A stretch of DNA of 52,637 nucleotides from Clostridia bacterium (GCA_017409765.1 JAFQSA010000031.1:1-52637); one strand, 5' to 3'; shown: positions 33,167 to 41,393, counted from the first letter of the stretch. Program-made: numbers and translations. Notes: generated by a model from the letters alone, not told the origin.

Positions 33167-33253
33167 CGGCCGCATAAATGGGGTTTTTTGTCAAGTCTTG
33201 TTTACAAGCACCTTAGTTTAGCGAGTCTCTATAATTATGGGAGGTAAAACACA
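33167..33253 (+). ncRNA. Candidate L21 ribosomal protein leader
   Basis: The leader starts with a GGCCGCA..AATGGGGTTTTTT segment and later GTTTAGCGAGTC. This resembles my recollection of the L21 leader family, an autoregulatory mRNA structure found before rplU in Firmicutes. Position directly between the promoter and rplU supports it; the fold was not computed. Confidence 0.5.
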
Positions 33254-33562
33254 ATGTATGCAATCGTAAAGACAGGTGGAAAGCAATACAAAGTTACAGA
33301 AGGTCTTATTTTCGAAACAGAACTTCTTAACGCAGAAGTTGATTCCACAGTAGAACTTGAAGTTGTTTTGGCTGCTGATGAAAACAAAGTTTTCGTGGGC
33401 AATGATGCAACAAGCGTAAAGGTTCAAGCAACAGTAGTAGAGCATGGCAAAGGTAAAAAGATCAACATCTTTACTTACAAAGCTAAAAAGAACATTCGCA
33501 AACGTCAAGGTCACAGACAACCATATACAAAGTTGAAGGTTACTTCAATCACAGTTGCCTAA
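33254..33562 (+). CDS. rplU: 50S ribosomal protein L21
   Basis: 102 residues, full length. The N terminus MYAIVKTGGKQYKVTEG and the C-terminal KKNIRKRQGHRQPYTKLKV are the family signatures. GGGAGGTAAAACACA precedes the ATG. The stop overlaps the prp start (TAATG). First gene of rplU-prp-rpmA, the standard Firmicute arrangement. Confidence 0.98.
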   Translation: MYAIVKTGGKQYKVTEGLIFETELLNAEVDSTVELEVVLAADENKVFVGNDATSVKVQATVVEHGKGKKINIFTYKAKKNIRKRQGHRQPYTKLKVTSITVA

Positions 33563-33891
33563 TGACAGACATCAAAGTTAAACGAATTAACAATTCAATT
33601 GTCGAGGTGGATGCCAACGGCCACACTGGCTATGGCGAGCAAGGCGAAGACATTGTTTGTGCAGGTGTTTCCACACTAATTCAAACAGCGCTCCTTGGAC
33701 TTTTGCAAGTTGTAGCAATCAACGTAAAGTACACCGTCGACGAAAACACAGGCTCACTACGGTTTACAGTTCCACAAAACATAACCCAAGCAGAAAGGCA
33801 CGATGCCGATGTGGTTTTGAACACAATGCTTTGCGGACTTATGGATTTGTACGAACAGTACTCCGACTACATCAATTTGGAGGTAATTTGA
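33562..33891 (+). CDS. prp: Ribosomal-processing cysteine protease Prp
   Basis: 109 residues. Prp removes the N-terminal extension of ribosomal protein L27 in Firmicutes. The catalytic His and Cys are in [18 protein letters not shown] (about residues 20 and 33). It lies between rplU and rpmA, its known place, overlapping the first and one base from the second. One of few genes here ending in TGA. Confidence 0.95.
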   Translation: MTDIKVKRINNSIVEVDANGHTGYGEQGEDIVCAGVSTLIQTALLGLLQVVAINVKYTVDENTGSLRFTVPQNITQAERHDADVVLNTMLCGLMDLYEQYSDYINLEVI

Positions 33892-33892
33892 T

Positions 33893-34174
33893 ATGACATT
33901 TATTAAGTTGCAGTTGTTTGCTCACAAGAAAGGTGTGGGCTCCACAAAGAACGGTCGTGACAGCGAAAGCAAACGCCTTGGCGCAAAGCGTGCTGATGGT
34001 CAATTTGCAAAAGCTGGTAACATTCTTGTTAGACAACGTGGTACACATTTCCACCCCGGTAACAACGTAGGTATCGGTAAGGATGACACATTGTTCGCTT
34101 TGATTGACGGCGTTGTAAAGTTCGAAACAATCAGAACAAAAAGACAAGTTTCCGTTTACCCAATCGCAGAGTAA
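33893..34174 (+). CDS. rpmA: 50S ribosomal protein L27 with Prp-cleaved N-terminal extension
   Basis: 93 residues. The core is standard: [20 protein letters not shown], then [21 protein letters not shown]. Before it lies the extension MTFIKLQLF, which matches the Prp cleavage motif with the cut expected between Phe and Ala, exposing AHKKG. The ATG follows the prp stop by one base and its ribosome binding site (GGAGG) is inside prp. Confidence 0.97.
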   Translation: MTFIKLQLFAHKKGVGSTKNGRDSESKRLGAKRADGQFAKAGNILVRQRGTHFHPGNNVGIGKDDTLFALIDGVVKFETIRTKRQVSVYPIAE

Positions 34175-34193
34175 TCAAACTAGAAACAACAAA

Positions 34194-34222
34194 CTCAAGG
34201 ACAAACTCCTTGGGTTTTTTAT
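34194..34222 (+). terminator. Rho-independent terminator of the rplU operon
   Basis: Arms CTCAAGGA and TCCTTGGG (one G-T pair) around CAAAC, followed by TTTTTT. Confidence 0.85.
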
Positions 34223-34241
34223 TTTGGCTTTGCTCAAAATG

Positions 34242-34454
34242 TCTGACTGCTTTTTGATGGCAAAACGACTGTGCAATCTCCAACATTTTGCTCAGTCAAA
34301 GACTTTTCAAGTATTATCCTTCGCAACAATGTTGTTCTTGCTTGCGTTTTATCCACCAAATCGCTTACGCTAAACAGTCATCCATTTTTCCATCCATTTT
34401 TCGCAAACCCTGCTTTTTCAAAACTCTGACTGCTTTTTGATGGCAAAACGACTG
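34242..34454. repeat. Pair of identical 30-base direct repeats in noncoding DNA
   Basis: A 30-base sequence starting TCTGACTGCTTTTTGATGGC is present without change at 34242-34271 and 34425-34454, each preceded by a TCAAAA-type segment. Between them lies a 12-base tandem duplication (CATCCATTTTTC twice, about 34379-34402). No gene with a ribosome binding site is seen across 34223-34480. Confidence 0.8.
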
Positions 34455-34480
34455 CGAAATGCACTAAATATAAAATATAC

Positions 34481-34509
34481 TTGATTTACCATCAAAAGTG
34501 GTGTAAAAT
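34481..34509 (+). promoter_or_regulatory. Sigma-A promoter of the DNA glycosylase gene
   Basis: TTGATT (34481-34486), 17-base spacer, TAAAAT (34504-34509). Confidence 0.7.
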
Positions 34510-34544
34510 GTATCTAGTACAATTAGATTTGAAGGAATCCACAA

Positions 34545-35360
34545 ATGAAACTTCCACTTGCTTTTACATACCCAACAAACACGTTTAACGTCAAGGACAC
34601 TTTGGAGTGCGGTCAGCTTTTTAGATACAAAAAGTTGGACGAAGTTACCTACGAAGTTTTTTCCCAAGACAAGTATTGTCAAGTGGTGCAAGGGGAAAGT
34701 GATGTTTTTGTCTACACCCACGACAAGGACTACTTTTGGAACTTTTTCGATTGCGATACCGACTACGAAGCAAAGGTTGAGCGCATTTCTAAAATTTCGC
34801 CACTGATGGCGGAGGCTGTAAACTACGGCAAAGGCATACGCATTTTGAATCAAGATTTGACGGAGATGATATTCTGTTTTATCATTTCCGCAAACAACAA
34901 CATCAAGCGTATTCAGCTGATAGTGGAGCGCCTTTGTCAAGCGCTTGGCGAAAAAACTGAGTATGGCTATGCCTTTCCAACTGTGGAAAGCATGGCAAAT
35001 CAAACTGTGGAGTTTTACTCAAGTTTGGGTGCAGGCTATCGCGACAAGTACCTGCTTGCAACTGCGCAAAAACTGCTAAACTACAACCTTGACGCACTCA
35101 AAAACATGGATACAGCAACGGCGCGAAAGGAACTTTTGACCTTTATGGGAGTGGGTCCAAAGGTTGCCGATTGCATACTTTTGTTTGGCATGCGACACGG
35201 CGACGTTTTCCCTGTGGACACGTGGCTAAAAAAGGTTTACCATCAATATTTTGAGCAAGGTCATGCCGATTACCAACTTTCGTCATTTTTCTGCCAACTT
35301 TTTGGCGAAGATGCAGGGCTTTGTCAACAATATTTATTTTATTTTCAAAGAAAAGTATAG
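34545..35360 (+). CDS. 8-oxoguanine DNA glycosylase (OGG1-like, HhH-GPD)
   Basis: 271 residues, close to the bacterial OGG1-like enzymes of Clostridia. It removes 8-oxoguanine from DNA and can nick the strand through its lyase activity. An N-terminal OGG_N domain (LECGQLFRYKKL) precedes the HhH-GPD domain. The hairpin and active site are intact: GVGPKVADCILLFGM contains the Schiff-base Lys, and VFPVDTWLKK the catalytic Asp. GAAGGAATCCACAA precedes the ATG. The promoter of the next gene overlaps its stop codon. Confidence 0.93.
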   Translation: MKLPLAFTYPTNTFNVKDTLECGQLFRYKKLDEVTYEVFSQDKYCQVVQGESDVFVYTHDKDYFWNFFDCDTDYEAKVERISKISPLMAEAVNYGKGIRILNQDLTEMIFCFIISANNNIKRIQLIVERLCQALGEKTEYGYAFPTVESMANQTVEFYSSLGAGYRDKYLLATAQKLLNYNLDALKNMDTATARKELLTFMGVGPKVADCILLFGMRHGDVFPVDTWLKKVYHQYFEQGHADYQLSSFFCQLFGEDAGLCQQYLFYFQRKV

Positions 35361-35386
35361 ACAAATTGTAAAATATCTTGTAAAAT
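35358..35386 (+). promoter_or_regulatory. Sigma-A promoter of NYN protein gene
   Basis: TAGACA (35358-35363, including the stop codon of the glycosylase gene), 17-base spacer, TAAAAT (35381-35386). Confidence 0.7.
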
Positions 35387-35413
35387 ATACTAAGCAACCT
35401 ATGGAGGTGCATT

Positions 35414-36400
35414 ATGCTCAAAGATAGAAACATTGCATTTTTTATTGATTTGTACAACGCAGAAGTGTCCGCGCAATCATTTAGCGATATCCTTGCTCAA
35501 CTTGAGCAAATGGGTACAATCATCAGCGGAACAATCTACGGTGCTACCGAACGCAACCACAAGGACGTTTTGGCGCAAGCGGACGTTTGTGGCTACACAG
35601 TTGTTCGCGGTTCTCGCAAACGCGGTCGCAAGGCTTTTGACCACCGCATCATCGTTGACGTTGTAGACAAAATCAATCACTCCATCGGCATTGATACGGT
35701 ATGCATTGTTGCATTCCCATCCGACATGGTTTACTTGTATGCTTACATCCGCGAAAGAGGCATCAAAGTTATTTCTTTGAACAACTGCGATGAAGCAACA
35801 ATGGCGCTTGTTGACGAAACCGTTGACACAGGCAAAGTGGAAACAATCAAGTTGCCAAAGTTCCCTGTTCAACCAAAAGTTGCCCCAGTTGTGGCTACAG
35901 TTATCGAAGAACCAGTAGCGGAAGAGCCCGTTGCTCCAGTAGAAATTGCTATTGAAGAGCCTGTTGAAGAACCAGTAGTGGAAACGCCCGCTGAACCTGC
36001 TCCAACACCTGCCGAGCCAACAGTTTCTGCAGAAGTATCTCGTATGGACCAACTTCTAAAGGAAATTGATCGCCTTCGCGCTGAAGTGGAAAAGACAACG
36101 GTTGCCCCTGTGGAAGTTCCCGAGGCTCCAGTTGAAGAACCTGTTGTGGAAACGCCAGTTGAACCTGTCCCTGTGGAAGTGGTTGAACCTGTTGAAGCCC
36201 CAGCAGAAGAGCCTGTTGCTCCAGCGCCAGTAGAAGAGCCAATCGAAACTCCAGTAGAGCAACCATCCCAACCAAGAGCAGCCTACGCCCCACAAGATGA
36301 TGCAGATCTTCTGCGTAAGATTGAGGAAATGCGCAAGGGTGCAGGTAGCACGGATGATCTCATTGATGAAATCAAAAAACTTTTGGACGATATTGAATAA
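35414..36400 (+). CDS. NYN (PIN-like nuclease fold) domain protein with acidic Pro-Glu-Val repeats
   Basis: 328 residues. Residues 1-145 fit a NYN/LabA-type domain: NIAFFIDLYNAE at the N terminus (first acidic site), FDHRIIVDVVDKI (second), and AFPSDMVYLYAYIRERGIKVI, where the usual SGDxDF is replaced by AFPSDM but the Asp is kept. Such domains are RNases or RNA-binding relatives. Residues about 165-290 are a low-complexity linker built of PVEEPVVETP-like units, broken by a helical piece (RMDQLLKEIDRLRAEVEK). The C terminus (about 292-328) is an acidic helix, DLLRKIEEMRKG and DLIDEIKKLLDDIE, probably for protein contacts. GGAGGTGCATT precedes the ATG. Own promoter and terminator. Confidence 0.85.
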   Translation: MLKDRNIAFFIDLYNAEVSAQSFSDILAQLEQMGTIISGTIYGATERNHKDVLAQADVCGYTVVRGSRKRGRKAFDHRIIVDVVDKINHSIGIDTVCIVAFPSDMVYLYAYIRERGIKVISLNNCDEATMALVDETVDTGKVETIKLPKFPVQPKVAPVVATVIEEPVAEEPVAPVEIAIEEPVEEPVVETPAEPAPTPAEPTVSAEVSRMDQLLKEIDRLRAEVEKTTVAPVEVPEAPVEEPVVETPVEPVPVEVVEPVEAPAEEPVAPAPVEEPIETPVEQPSQPRAAYAPQDDADLLRKIEEMRKGAGSTDDLIDEIKKLLDDIE

Positions 36401-36415
36401 TTAACACAAAATATA

Positions 36416-36446
36416 AAAACGCATCGAATTTCGGTGCGTTTTTTTG
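36416..36446. terminator. Terminator between the NYN gene and sigK
   Basis: Arms AAAACGCATCGA and TCGGTGCGTTTT (one G-T pair) around ATT, with a long T run; the A run on the other side could serve the converging sigK gene. Confidence 0.88.
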
Positions 36447-36449
36447 TCG

Positions 36450-37127
36450 CTATTGCTCCATTTGTTTGCGCAGTTTTTTCAATGCGCGTGTTTCTATGCG
36501 AGATATGTAACTGCGACTAATACCCATTATTTTTGCTGTTTTCAGTTGTGTTAGCGGTGTTGATCCTTCCTCGATGCCGTAGCGCAAAAGTATGATTTTT
36601 TGCTCTTGTTCTGTTAGGTGCTGGCGGATTGCTTTTAACAAATTGTCGCGCAAAATGGATACTTCCGCTTGGTGAAATACGCTATCTTCCTTCACTGCCA
36701 ACACGTCCATCAAAGTGTATTCGTTACCATCGCCATCAACACCCAATGTATTTTGCAAATACACCGTGTTTTGATACTTTTTGTTGGCGCGCAAATGCAT
36801 CAAAATCTCGTTTTCGATGCAACGCGCAAGGTATGTTGCAAGTGTAGTGCCTTTTGATTTTGAGTAACTTTCCACACCTTTGATTAGACCAATTGATCCA
36901 ATGGAAATCAAATCGTCAAGGTCATTTTTGCCGTACTTTTTGGCAATGTGGGCAACAAGTCGCATATTGTGGCAAATCAGTTTGTCTCGCGCCAATTTGC
37001 TTCCATTTTGCATCTTTTCCAGGTAGATGGCCTCCTCTTCGGCGGAAAGTGGCTTTGGGTAACTGCCGTTTGCAAAGTACCCAGTAAAAAACAGTATTTT
37101 TCGCAAAATATCAAACAATCCAAACAA
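36450..37127 (-). CDS. sigK: Sporulation sigma factor SigK
   Basis: 225 residues from a TTG at 37127 that has GGAG seven bases upstream; the frame opens earlier at a GTG (37175) but without a ribosome binding site. SigK directs late mother-cell transcription during sporulation. Sequence marks: SYPKPLSAEEE, LICHNMRLVAHIAKKY, DDLISIGSIGLIKGVESYSKSKG (region 2), ARCIENEILMHLR, and GISRSYISRIETRALKKLR (region 4.2 helix-turn-helix). These fit SigK better than SigE. The hydrophobic N terminus (FGLFDILRKILFFTGYF) corresponds to the pro-sequence that tethers pro-SigK to the membrane until it is cleaved by SpoIVFB. The gene is whole, with no skin-type element inside. Confidence 0.9.
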   Translation of the reverse strand: MFGLFDILRKILFFTGYFANGSYPKPLSAEEEAIYLEKMQNGSKLARDKLICHNMRLVAHIAKKYGKNDLDDLISIGSIGLIKGVESYSKSKGTTLATYLARCIENEILMHLRANKKYQNTVYLQNTLGVDGDGNEYTLMDVLAVKEDSVFHQAEVSILRDNLLKAIRQHLTEQEQKIILLRYGIEEGSTPLTQLKTAKIMGISRSYISRIETRALKKLRKQMEQ

Positions 37128-37207
37128 ATTTTCGCTCCGTTGTATAGTGTATTGTTCATCGACTGAGCAAAACACTCACAGCTTGCCCCTTTTTGATATG
37201 CAAACAT

Positions 37208-37236
37208 TTGATAATTTTTTCAATGTGTTGTATAAT
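37208..37236 (+). promoter_or_regulatory. Sigma-A promoter of the radical SAM/chromate operon
   Basis: TTGATA (37208-37213), 17-base spacer, TATAAT (37231-37236). A sporulation-type promoter for the divergent sigK was looked for but not clearly seen. Confidence 0.75.
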
Positions 37237-37265
37237 GTTTGTACAACAATTTTGTAGAGGCGCAA

Positions 37266-38174
37266 ATGAATTGTAACCTTTGTCCACGCAACTGCAATGT
37301 GGATAGACAACTTAAAAGTGGTTTTTGTGGCGCAAGTGATGTGCTTATTTCTCGCGTTGCACCCCACATGTGGGAGGAGCCATGTATATCCGGTCAAAAG
37401 GGCAGCGGAACAATTTTCTTTGCTGGTTGCAACTTGCGTTGTCGCTTTTGCCAAAACTACGATATCACAGTTGAGACACACGGCGTAAGTGTAACCATCG
37501 AGCAACTTGCTGATTTGTTTTTGCACGTGCAAAGTTTAGGTGTTGCCAATATCAATTTGGTAACTGCAAGCCACTTTGCCGACAAGGTCGCATTGGCGCT
37601 AAAATTGGCAAAACCACACCTAACAATCCCTGTTGTGTACAATACCAGCAGTTACGAAAAGGTGGAAACAATCCGTCTTTTTGAAGGGCTTGTTGATGTC
37701 TATTTGCCTGATTTGAAGTTTTGTGACCAAACGCTCGCCAACAACTTCGCGAGTGCTCCAAACTACTTTGACGTCGCCACAAAAGCCATTGCTGAAATGC
37801 GTAGGCAACAACCTGTTGATAGGTTTGACAATGGCTACATGACAAATGGTGTGATAGTGCGTCACCTTGTTTTGCCGGGTTGCGTGGAGGACTCCAAGCG
37901 CATTTTGGATTGGCTTGCCAACTTTGATAGTAGCATCCACGTAAGTATCATGTCGCAGTACTTTCCTGCGCGAACTGACGCCTTGTATCCCCAACTGAAC
38001 CGCAAACTTTTCAAACACGAGTATCAAAGCGTGTGCGACTACTTTGCAAACGTAGGGCTAACCAATGGCTTTACTCAGGATGTTTCATCCGCGACGGTGG
38101 ACTATCTTCCCGATTTTACCGATGACGATGTTATTGCAATTTTAAGCAATATGCACAAAAAATTTTCCAAGTAG
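37266..38174 (+). CDS. Radical SAM protein, PflA-like (COG1313 type)
   Basis: 302 residues from the ATG at 37266 with AGAGG upstream. A Cys-rich N terminus (CNLCPRNCNVDR, then GFCG) is followed by the radical SAM cluster motif in FFAGCNLRCRFCQNYDI. The overall pattern is that of the putative pyruvate-formate-lyase activating enzyme family with an N-terminal Cys cluster (PflX-like), whose targets are mostly unknown. No glycyl radical enzyme gene is next to it. It is followed after seven bases by two chromate-transporter halves, probably co-transcribed. Confidence 0.9.
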   Translation: MNCNLCPRNCNVDRQLKSGFCGASDVLISRVAPHMWEEPCISGQKGSGTIFFAGCNLRCRFCQNYDITVETHGVSVTIEQLADLFLHVQSLGVANINLVTASHFADKVALALKLAKPHLTIPVVYNTSSYEKVETIRLFEGLVDVYLPDLKFCDQTLANNFASAPNYFDVATKAIAEMRRQQPVDRFDNGYMTNGVIVRHLVLPGCVEDSKRILDWLANFDSSIHVSIMSQYFPARTDALYPQLNRKLFKHEYQSVCDYFANVGLTNGFTQDVSSATVDYLPDFTDDDVIAILSNMHKKFSK

Positions 38175-38181
38175 GATTTTT

Positions 38182-38796
38182 ATGAAAAAAACATCACTTT
38201 GGCAACTTTTTGCCACGTTTTTTAAGACAGGATTGTTTACCTTTGGCGGTGGCTATGCAATGATAGCCATTTTGCAAGAGGAACTTGTTGACAAAAAGAA
38301 ATGGATAACAAACCAAGATATGTTGGATATGATTGTGGTGGCGGAGTCTACACCGGGTGTAATTGCTGTTAACACAGCGACATCCGTAGGCTACAAAACC
38401 CGTGGCATTTTGGGCGCAATTGTGGCAACACTTGGCATAGTTTTGCCATCTTTTTTGATTATTTCACTGCTTTCGTACCTAATTGACGCATTTCAATCCA
38501 ACATTTGGTATCAAAGTGCCTTCAAAGGCATCCAAGCGTGCGTAACTGTGTTGGTTATAAACGCTTTTACAAAGATGTTCAAGCAAATTGAGCACGATGT
38601 CTACAACTACGTTAGTTTTGTTGTGGCTTTTGCAATAGCCGCCTTTACAAACTTTAGTGTTATCTATCTAATTTTGATTGGCGGAATTTGTGGACTTGTT
38701 GTAACTTTGCTCAAACAAAAAAAGTCTAACAAAAAACTTGTTGTTGCCAACGTGCAAGATGTGTCTGATCAAGACACAGAGGAGGTGGACCAATGA
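38182..38796 (+). CDS. Chromate transporter, half-size CHR subunit A
   Basis: 204 residues with one CHR domain and about six membrane segments. The family motif is clear: TGLFTFGGGYAMIAILQEELV and AESTPGVIAVNTATSVGY. Half-size CHR proteins work as pairs encoded side by side. The C-terminal tail is charged and cytoplasmic. It overlaps the second half by four bases (ATGA), so both are made together. The natural substrate in anaerobes is uncertain; chromate or sulfate-like anions are assumed from the family. Confidence 0.92.
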   Translation: MKKTSLWQLFATFFKTGLFTFGGGYAMIAILQEELVDKKKWITNQDMLDMIVVAESTPGVIAVNTATSVGYKTRGILGAIVATLGIVLPSFLIISLLSYLIDAFQSNIWYQSAFKGIQACVTVLVINAFTKMFKQIEHDVYNYVSFVVAFAIAAFTNFSVIYLILIGGICGLVVTLLKQKKSNKKLVVANVQDVSDQDTEEVDQ

Positions 38797-39413
38797 TCTA
38801 TCTCTACTTGTTTTGGGAGTATTTCAAAATAGGCTTGTTTACCATTGGTGGCGGATATGCAATGTTGCCTATGGTGATACAAGCGGTGCAAAAACATGGC
38901 TGGCTAACATCCGATCAATTGTACAACTTTATTGGTGTTGCCGAGTCAACTCCAGGTCCCTTTGCCATCAACCTTGCCACTTTTGTGGGGACAACAGTAG
39001 GCAATGCTCAGTACGGATTTTGGGGTGGTGTTCTTGGTGCGGTGGTTGCTACGTTTGCCGTAGTTTTGCCATCACTAATTATCATCGTAATTGTGTCCAA
39101 AGTGTTGGAACGCTTCAAGACTTCCAAGGTTGTTCAAGGTGTTTTGTATGGTATTCGTCCAGTAGTAGTAGGACTAATTTTGTCGGCAATGATTGGTATT
39201 GCGCTAAACGTTGTTTTGCCCAATGTCAAATTGACAGACCTTGGTTCGGCAAGTGTAACGCCATTTAACTGGGTATCACTTGTGTTGATGTGCGCATTTT
39301 TACCCCTTTCTCGTATCAAAATCAAGGGTAAAAAATTGCATCCCATTTTTATGATTTTGTTATCTGCTGGATTGGGAGTTTTACTATTTGGAGTGCTAAA
39401 AATTCCCGGTTAG
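38793..39413 (+). CDS. Chromate transporter, half-size CHR subunit B
   Basis: 206 residues, the second CHR half. Motif KIGLFTIGGGYAMLPMVIQ and AESTPGPFAINLATFVG mirror the first subunit, but the two are distinct in sequence and should insert in opposite orientation to make one antiparallel transporter. Starts in the ATGA overlap; the ribosome binding site GGAGG is in the end of the first gene. Confidence 0.92.
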   Translation: MIYLYLFWEYFKIGLFTIGGGYAMLPMVIQAVQKHGWLTSDQLYNFIGVAESTPGPFAINLATFVGTTVGNAQYGFWGGVLGAVVATFAVVLPSLIIIVIVSKVLERFKTSKVVQGVLYGIRPVVVGLILSAMIGIALNVVLPNVKLTDLGSASVTPFNWVSLVLMCAFLPLSRIKIKGKKLHPIFMILLSAGLGVLLFGVLKIPG

Positions 39414-39468
39414 AGCCTTTTATCACATATTTAATTCAATACAACAGCATAGTTATAACATAATTTCG

Positions 39469-39497
39469 CAAAAGTGAAATTTCATTCACTTTTTTTG
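39469..39497 (+). terminator. Terminator after the chromate transporter pair
   Basis: Arms AAAAGTGAA and TTCACTTTT around ATTTCA with a following T run. Confidence 0.75.
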
Positions 39498-39519
39498 CTA
39501 TAAAAAATTTATACATAAG

Positions 39520-39548
39520 TTGCAGATAAATCAAGTTTGTGCTATAAT
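39520..39548 (+). promoter_or_regulatory. Sigma-A promoter of XRE regulator
   Basis: TTGCAG (39520-39525), 17-base spacer, TATAAT (39543-39548). Confidence 0.78.
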
Positions 39549-39584
39549 ACTTTGTGGAGATTATCATACAAAGGAGGGTTATCT

Positions 39585-39779
39585 GTGGAATTCAAAGATA
39601 GCGTAAAGTTGGCTCGTAAAAAGTTGTACCTTAGCCAAGAAATGCTGGCTAAAGAATTGGGTGTAGCATTTGCCACAGTCAATCGTTGGGAAACAGGCCG
39701 TTGCAAGCCAAATTATCGCGCTCAAAAAGCATTTGCAGATTTTTGCAAAGCAAACGGCATCACTTTTGATGAAGAGTAA
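39585..39779 (+). CDS. Small XRE-family helix-turn-helix protein
   Basis: 64 residues starting at GTG 39585, six bases after a very strong AAAGGAGGG. The whole protein is one HTH_3 domain: VKLARKKLYLSQEMLAKELG, then VAFATVNRWETGRCKPN as recognition helix region, then a short tail. It should bind DNA as a dimer. No toxin or phage gene lies beside it, and it is transcribed alone, so its targets are unknown. Proteins of this size are common stand-alone regulators in Firmicutes. Confidence 0.88.
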   Translation: MEFKDSVKLARKKLYLSQEMLAKELGVAFATVNRWETGRCKPNYRAQKAFADFCKANGITFDEE

Positions 39780-39827
39780 TTGTCTTTACTCAACAGTACA
39801 CTTTCGATAGTTGATTATCGTAATAAG

Positions 39828-39957
39828 AAATCCATCGTTTCGATGGATTTTTATTATTTTGTGAACTTTGAACGGTGCTTTGATTGCTTGTTGCAAAAGT
39901 GCAAGTAGATTCGTAAACAAAAAAAATAAATGCACTCCAGATTGGAGTGCATTTTTT
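39828..39957. terminator. Two terminator hairpins between the XRE gene and the permease
   Basis: First, arms AAATCCATCG and CGATGGATTT around TTT with T run (39828-39852) for the plus-strand gene. Second, arms AAATGCACTCCA and TGGAGTGCATTT around GAT (39928-39954) with A and T runs, suited to the converging permease gene. Confidence 0.85.
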
Positions 39958-39979
39958 CTTTGAATAAATATTGATTTTA

Positions 39980-41365
39980 TTAGCCGACCAATGCAAGTAC
40001 GACAAAGTTTACAAGGTAAAACCCTGCAACAACGTAGATTGTTGGATTAACTTGTTTGCCTCGTTTTGTAACAAGCATAAGTAGTGCGTACACAATCAGT
40101 CCCATGCCAAGTCCATCGGAAATGGAGTAGGACAAAATTGTTATTATCACAATAATAAATGTCGTCAAGGCTACAATGGGATCTTTCCAATCAATTTCGC
40201 CCAACTTTTTGAACATGGATGAGCCAATGGTTACTAGCGCAAAAGAGGTAACAGGTGTAAGGCCATTGATTGGCGCAAACACAGTAAACACGGGGTAAAG
40301 TAGAGTTGACAACGCAAATAACAAACCTGTGACAATGGCAGTTATGCCAGTTTTTGCGCCACTAGATGTGCCAATGGTGGATTCGGCAAGTGGTGTCAAG
40401 GTAGACGTACCAAACAAACCGCAAAGTAGTGCTCCAGTTGCATCGGCAAGCATAACTCTTTTGCCACCAATCAGTTGTCCATCTTTGTCCAAAACACCGC
40501 TATCCTTGCCAACTGCAATCAATGTGCCTGTGGCATCAAACAAACTAACAAACACCAGTGAAAAAATCACCGCAATGGACGACACACTGGACAATGCTCC
40601 TGCAAAGTCGAAACATTGACCGAAATTCTCGCCAAATGCAGAAAAGTTTTCGCCAATGTTGGAGTAGCCTGCACTAAACTGTGGCATGCCAGGCACACCC
40701 AACGCACCGAGAATCAGCCCCACAATTACGGTAATACCCATGGTTATCACTAACGAAAGTTTGCCTACAAATCCCTTTGATTGAGATAGTGCAAAGGAAA
40801 GTAAAATTGCTCCAAGTCCCAACAAAACCGTCGGATTGTTGAAAGTCTCCAAAGAGGGCAAACCTTTGTCAAAACTGATGATGCCACATCCGCGTAGGCC
40901 AATCATAGCAATAAAACCGCCAAGTGCAACGGTAATTGCGCTTTTGATGGAGTTGGGAATGGCATTTACTATCCGTTTGCGCAGTGGCGTCATTGTGATG
41001 ACAAAGAAAATGGCACCAGAGATAAATATCAAAGTTAGAGCTTCGCCCCAAGTAAATCCTAGTTTGTCTTGAGAGCAAACGGTGTAGGTGATGTAGGAAT
41101 TCATTCCCATTCCTGCGGAAAGCACCAAGGGGTAGTTGCCTACAAAACCCATAATTAGGCAAGCGATGGCTGAGCAAAGCGCTGTAGCAATAAATATTGC
41201 CGTAGTGTTTGTGCCCGGAATACTCCCCAAAATGCTTGCGTTGATGGGCAACACGTAGACCATTGCAAAAAACACAATGACGCCCATTGCTATTTCTCGT
41301 CCAATATTAGATCCACGCTCACTCACGTGGAAGTAGTTATCAATTTTTTGTATAAGTTTTTTCAT
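39980..41365 (-). CDS. NCS2 family purine permease (AzgA/PbuG type)
   Basis: 461 residues from the ATG at 41365, which has GGAG five bases upstream; the 19-codon extension crosses the promoter and is rejected. The order IGREIAMGVIVFFAMVYVLPINASIL and LSAGMGMNSYITYTV, then FVSLFDATGTLIAVGKDSG and GTSTLTPLAESTIGTSSGAKTG, is that of AzgA-like adenine/guanine/hypoxanthine permeases. Twelve or more membrane segments are expected. The leader is only about 22 bases, too short for a purine riboswitch. Monocistronic. Confidence 0.92.
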   Translation of the reverse strand: MKKLIQKIDNYFHVSERGSNIGREIAMGVIVFFAMVYVLPINASILGSIPGTNTTAIFIATALCSAIACLIMGFVGNYPLVLSAGMGMNSYITYTVCSQDKLGFTWGEALTLIFISGAIFFVITMTPLRKRIVNAIPNSIKSAITVALGGFIAMIGLRGCGIISFDKGLPSLETFNNPTVLLGLGAILLSFALSQSKGFVGKLSLVITMGITVIVGLILGALGVPGMPQFSAGYSNIGENFSAFGENFGQCFDFAGALSSVSSIAVIFSLVFVSLFDATGTLIAVGKDSGVLDKDGQLIGGKRVMLADATGALLCGLFGTSTLTPLAESTIGTSSGAKTGITAIVTGLLFALSTLLYPVFTVFAPINGLTPVTSFALVTIGSSMFKKLGEIDWKDPIVALTTFIIVIITILSYSISDGLGMGLIVYALLMLVTKRGKQVNPTIYVVAGFYLVNFVVLALVG

Positions 41366-41393
41366 TTTGTCTCCAATTTTGCTTCGGCTGATA

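Noticed and set aside
37128..37175. Longer SigK from GTG 37175
   Set aside because: No ribosome binding site; the TTG at 37127 has GGAG at the right distance and fits the pro-SigK start.
38738..39268. 176-residue ORF overlapping the second chromate-transporter half
   Set aside because: Out-of-frame shadow of the CHR gene with random-looking composition.
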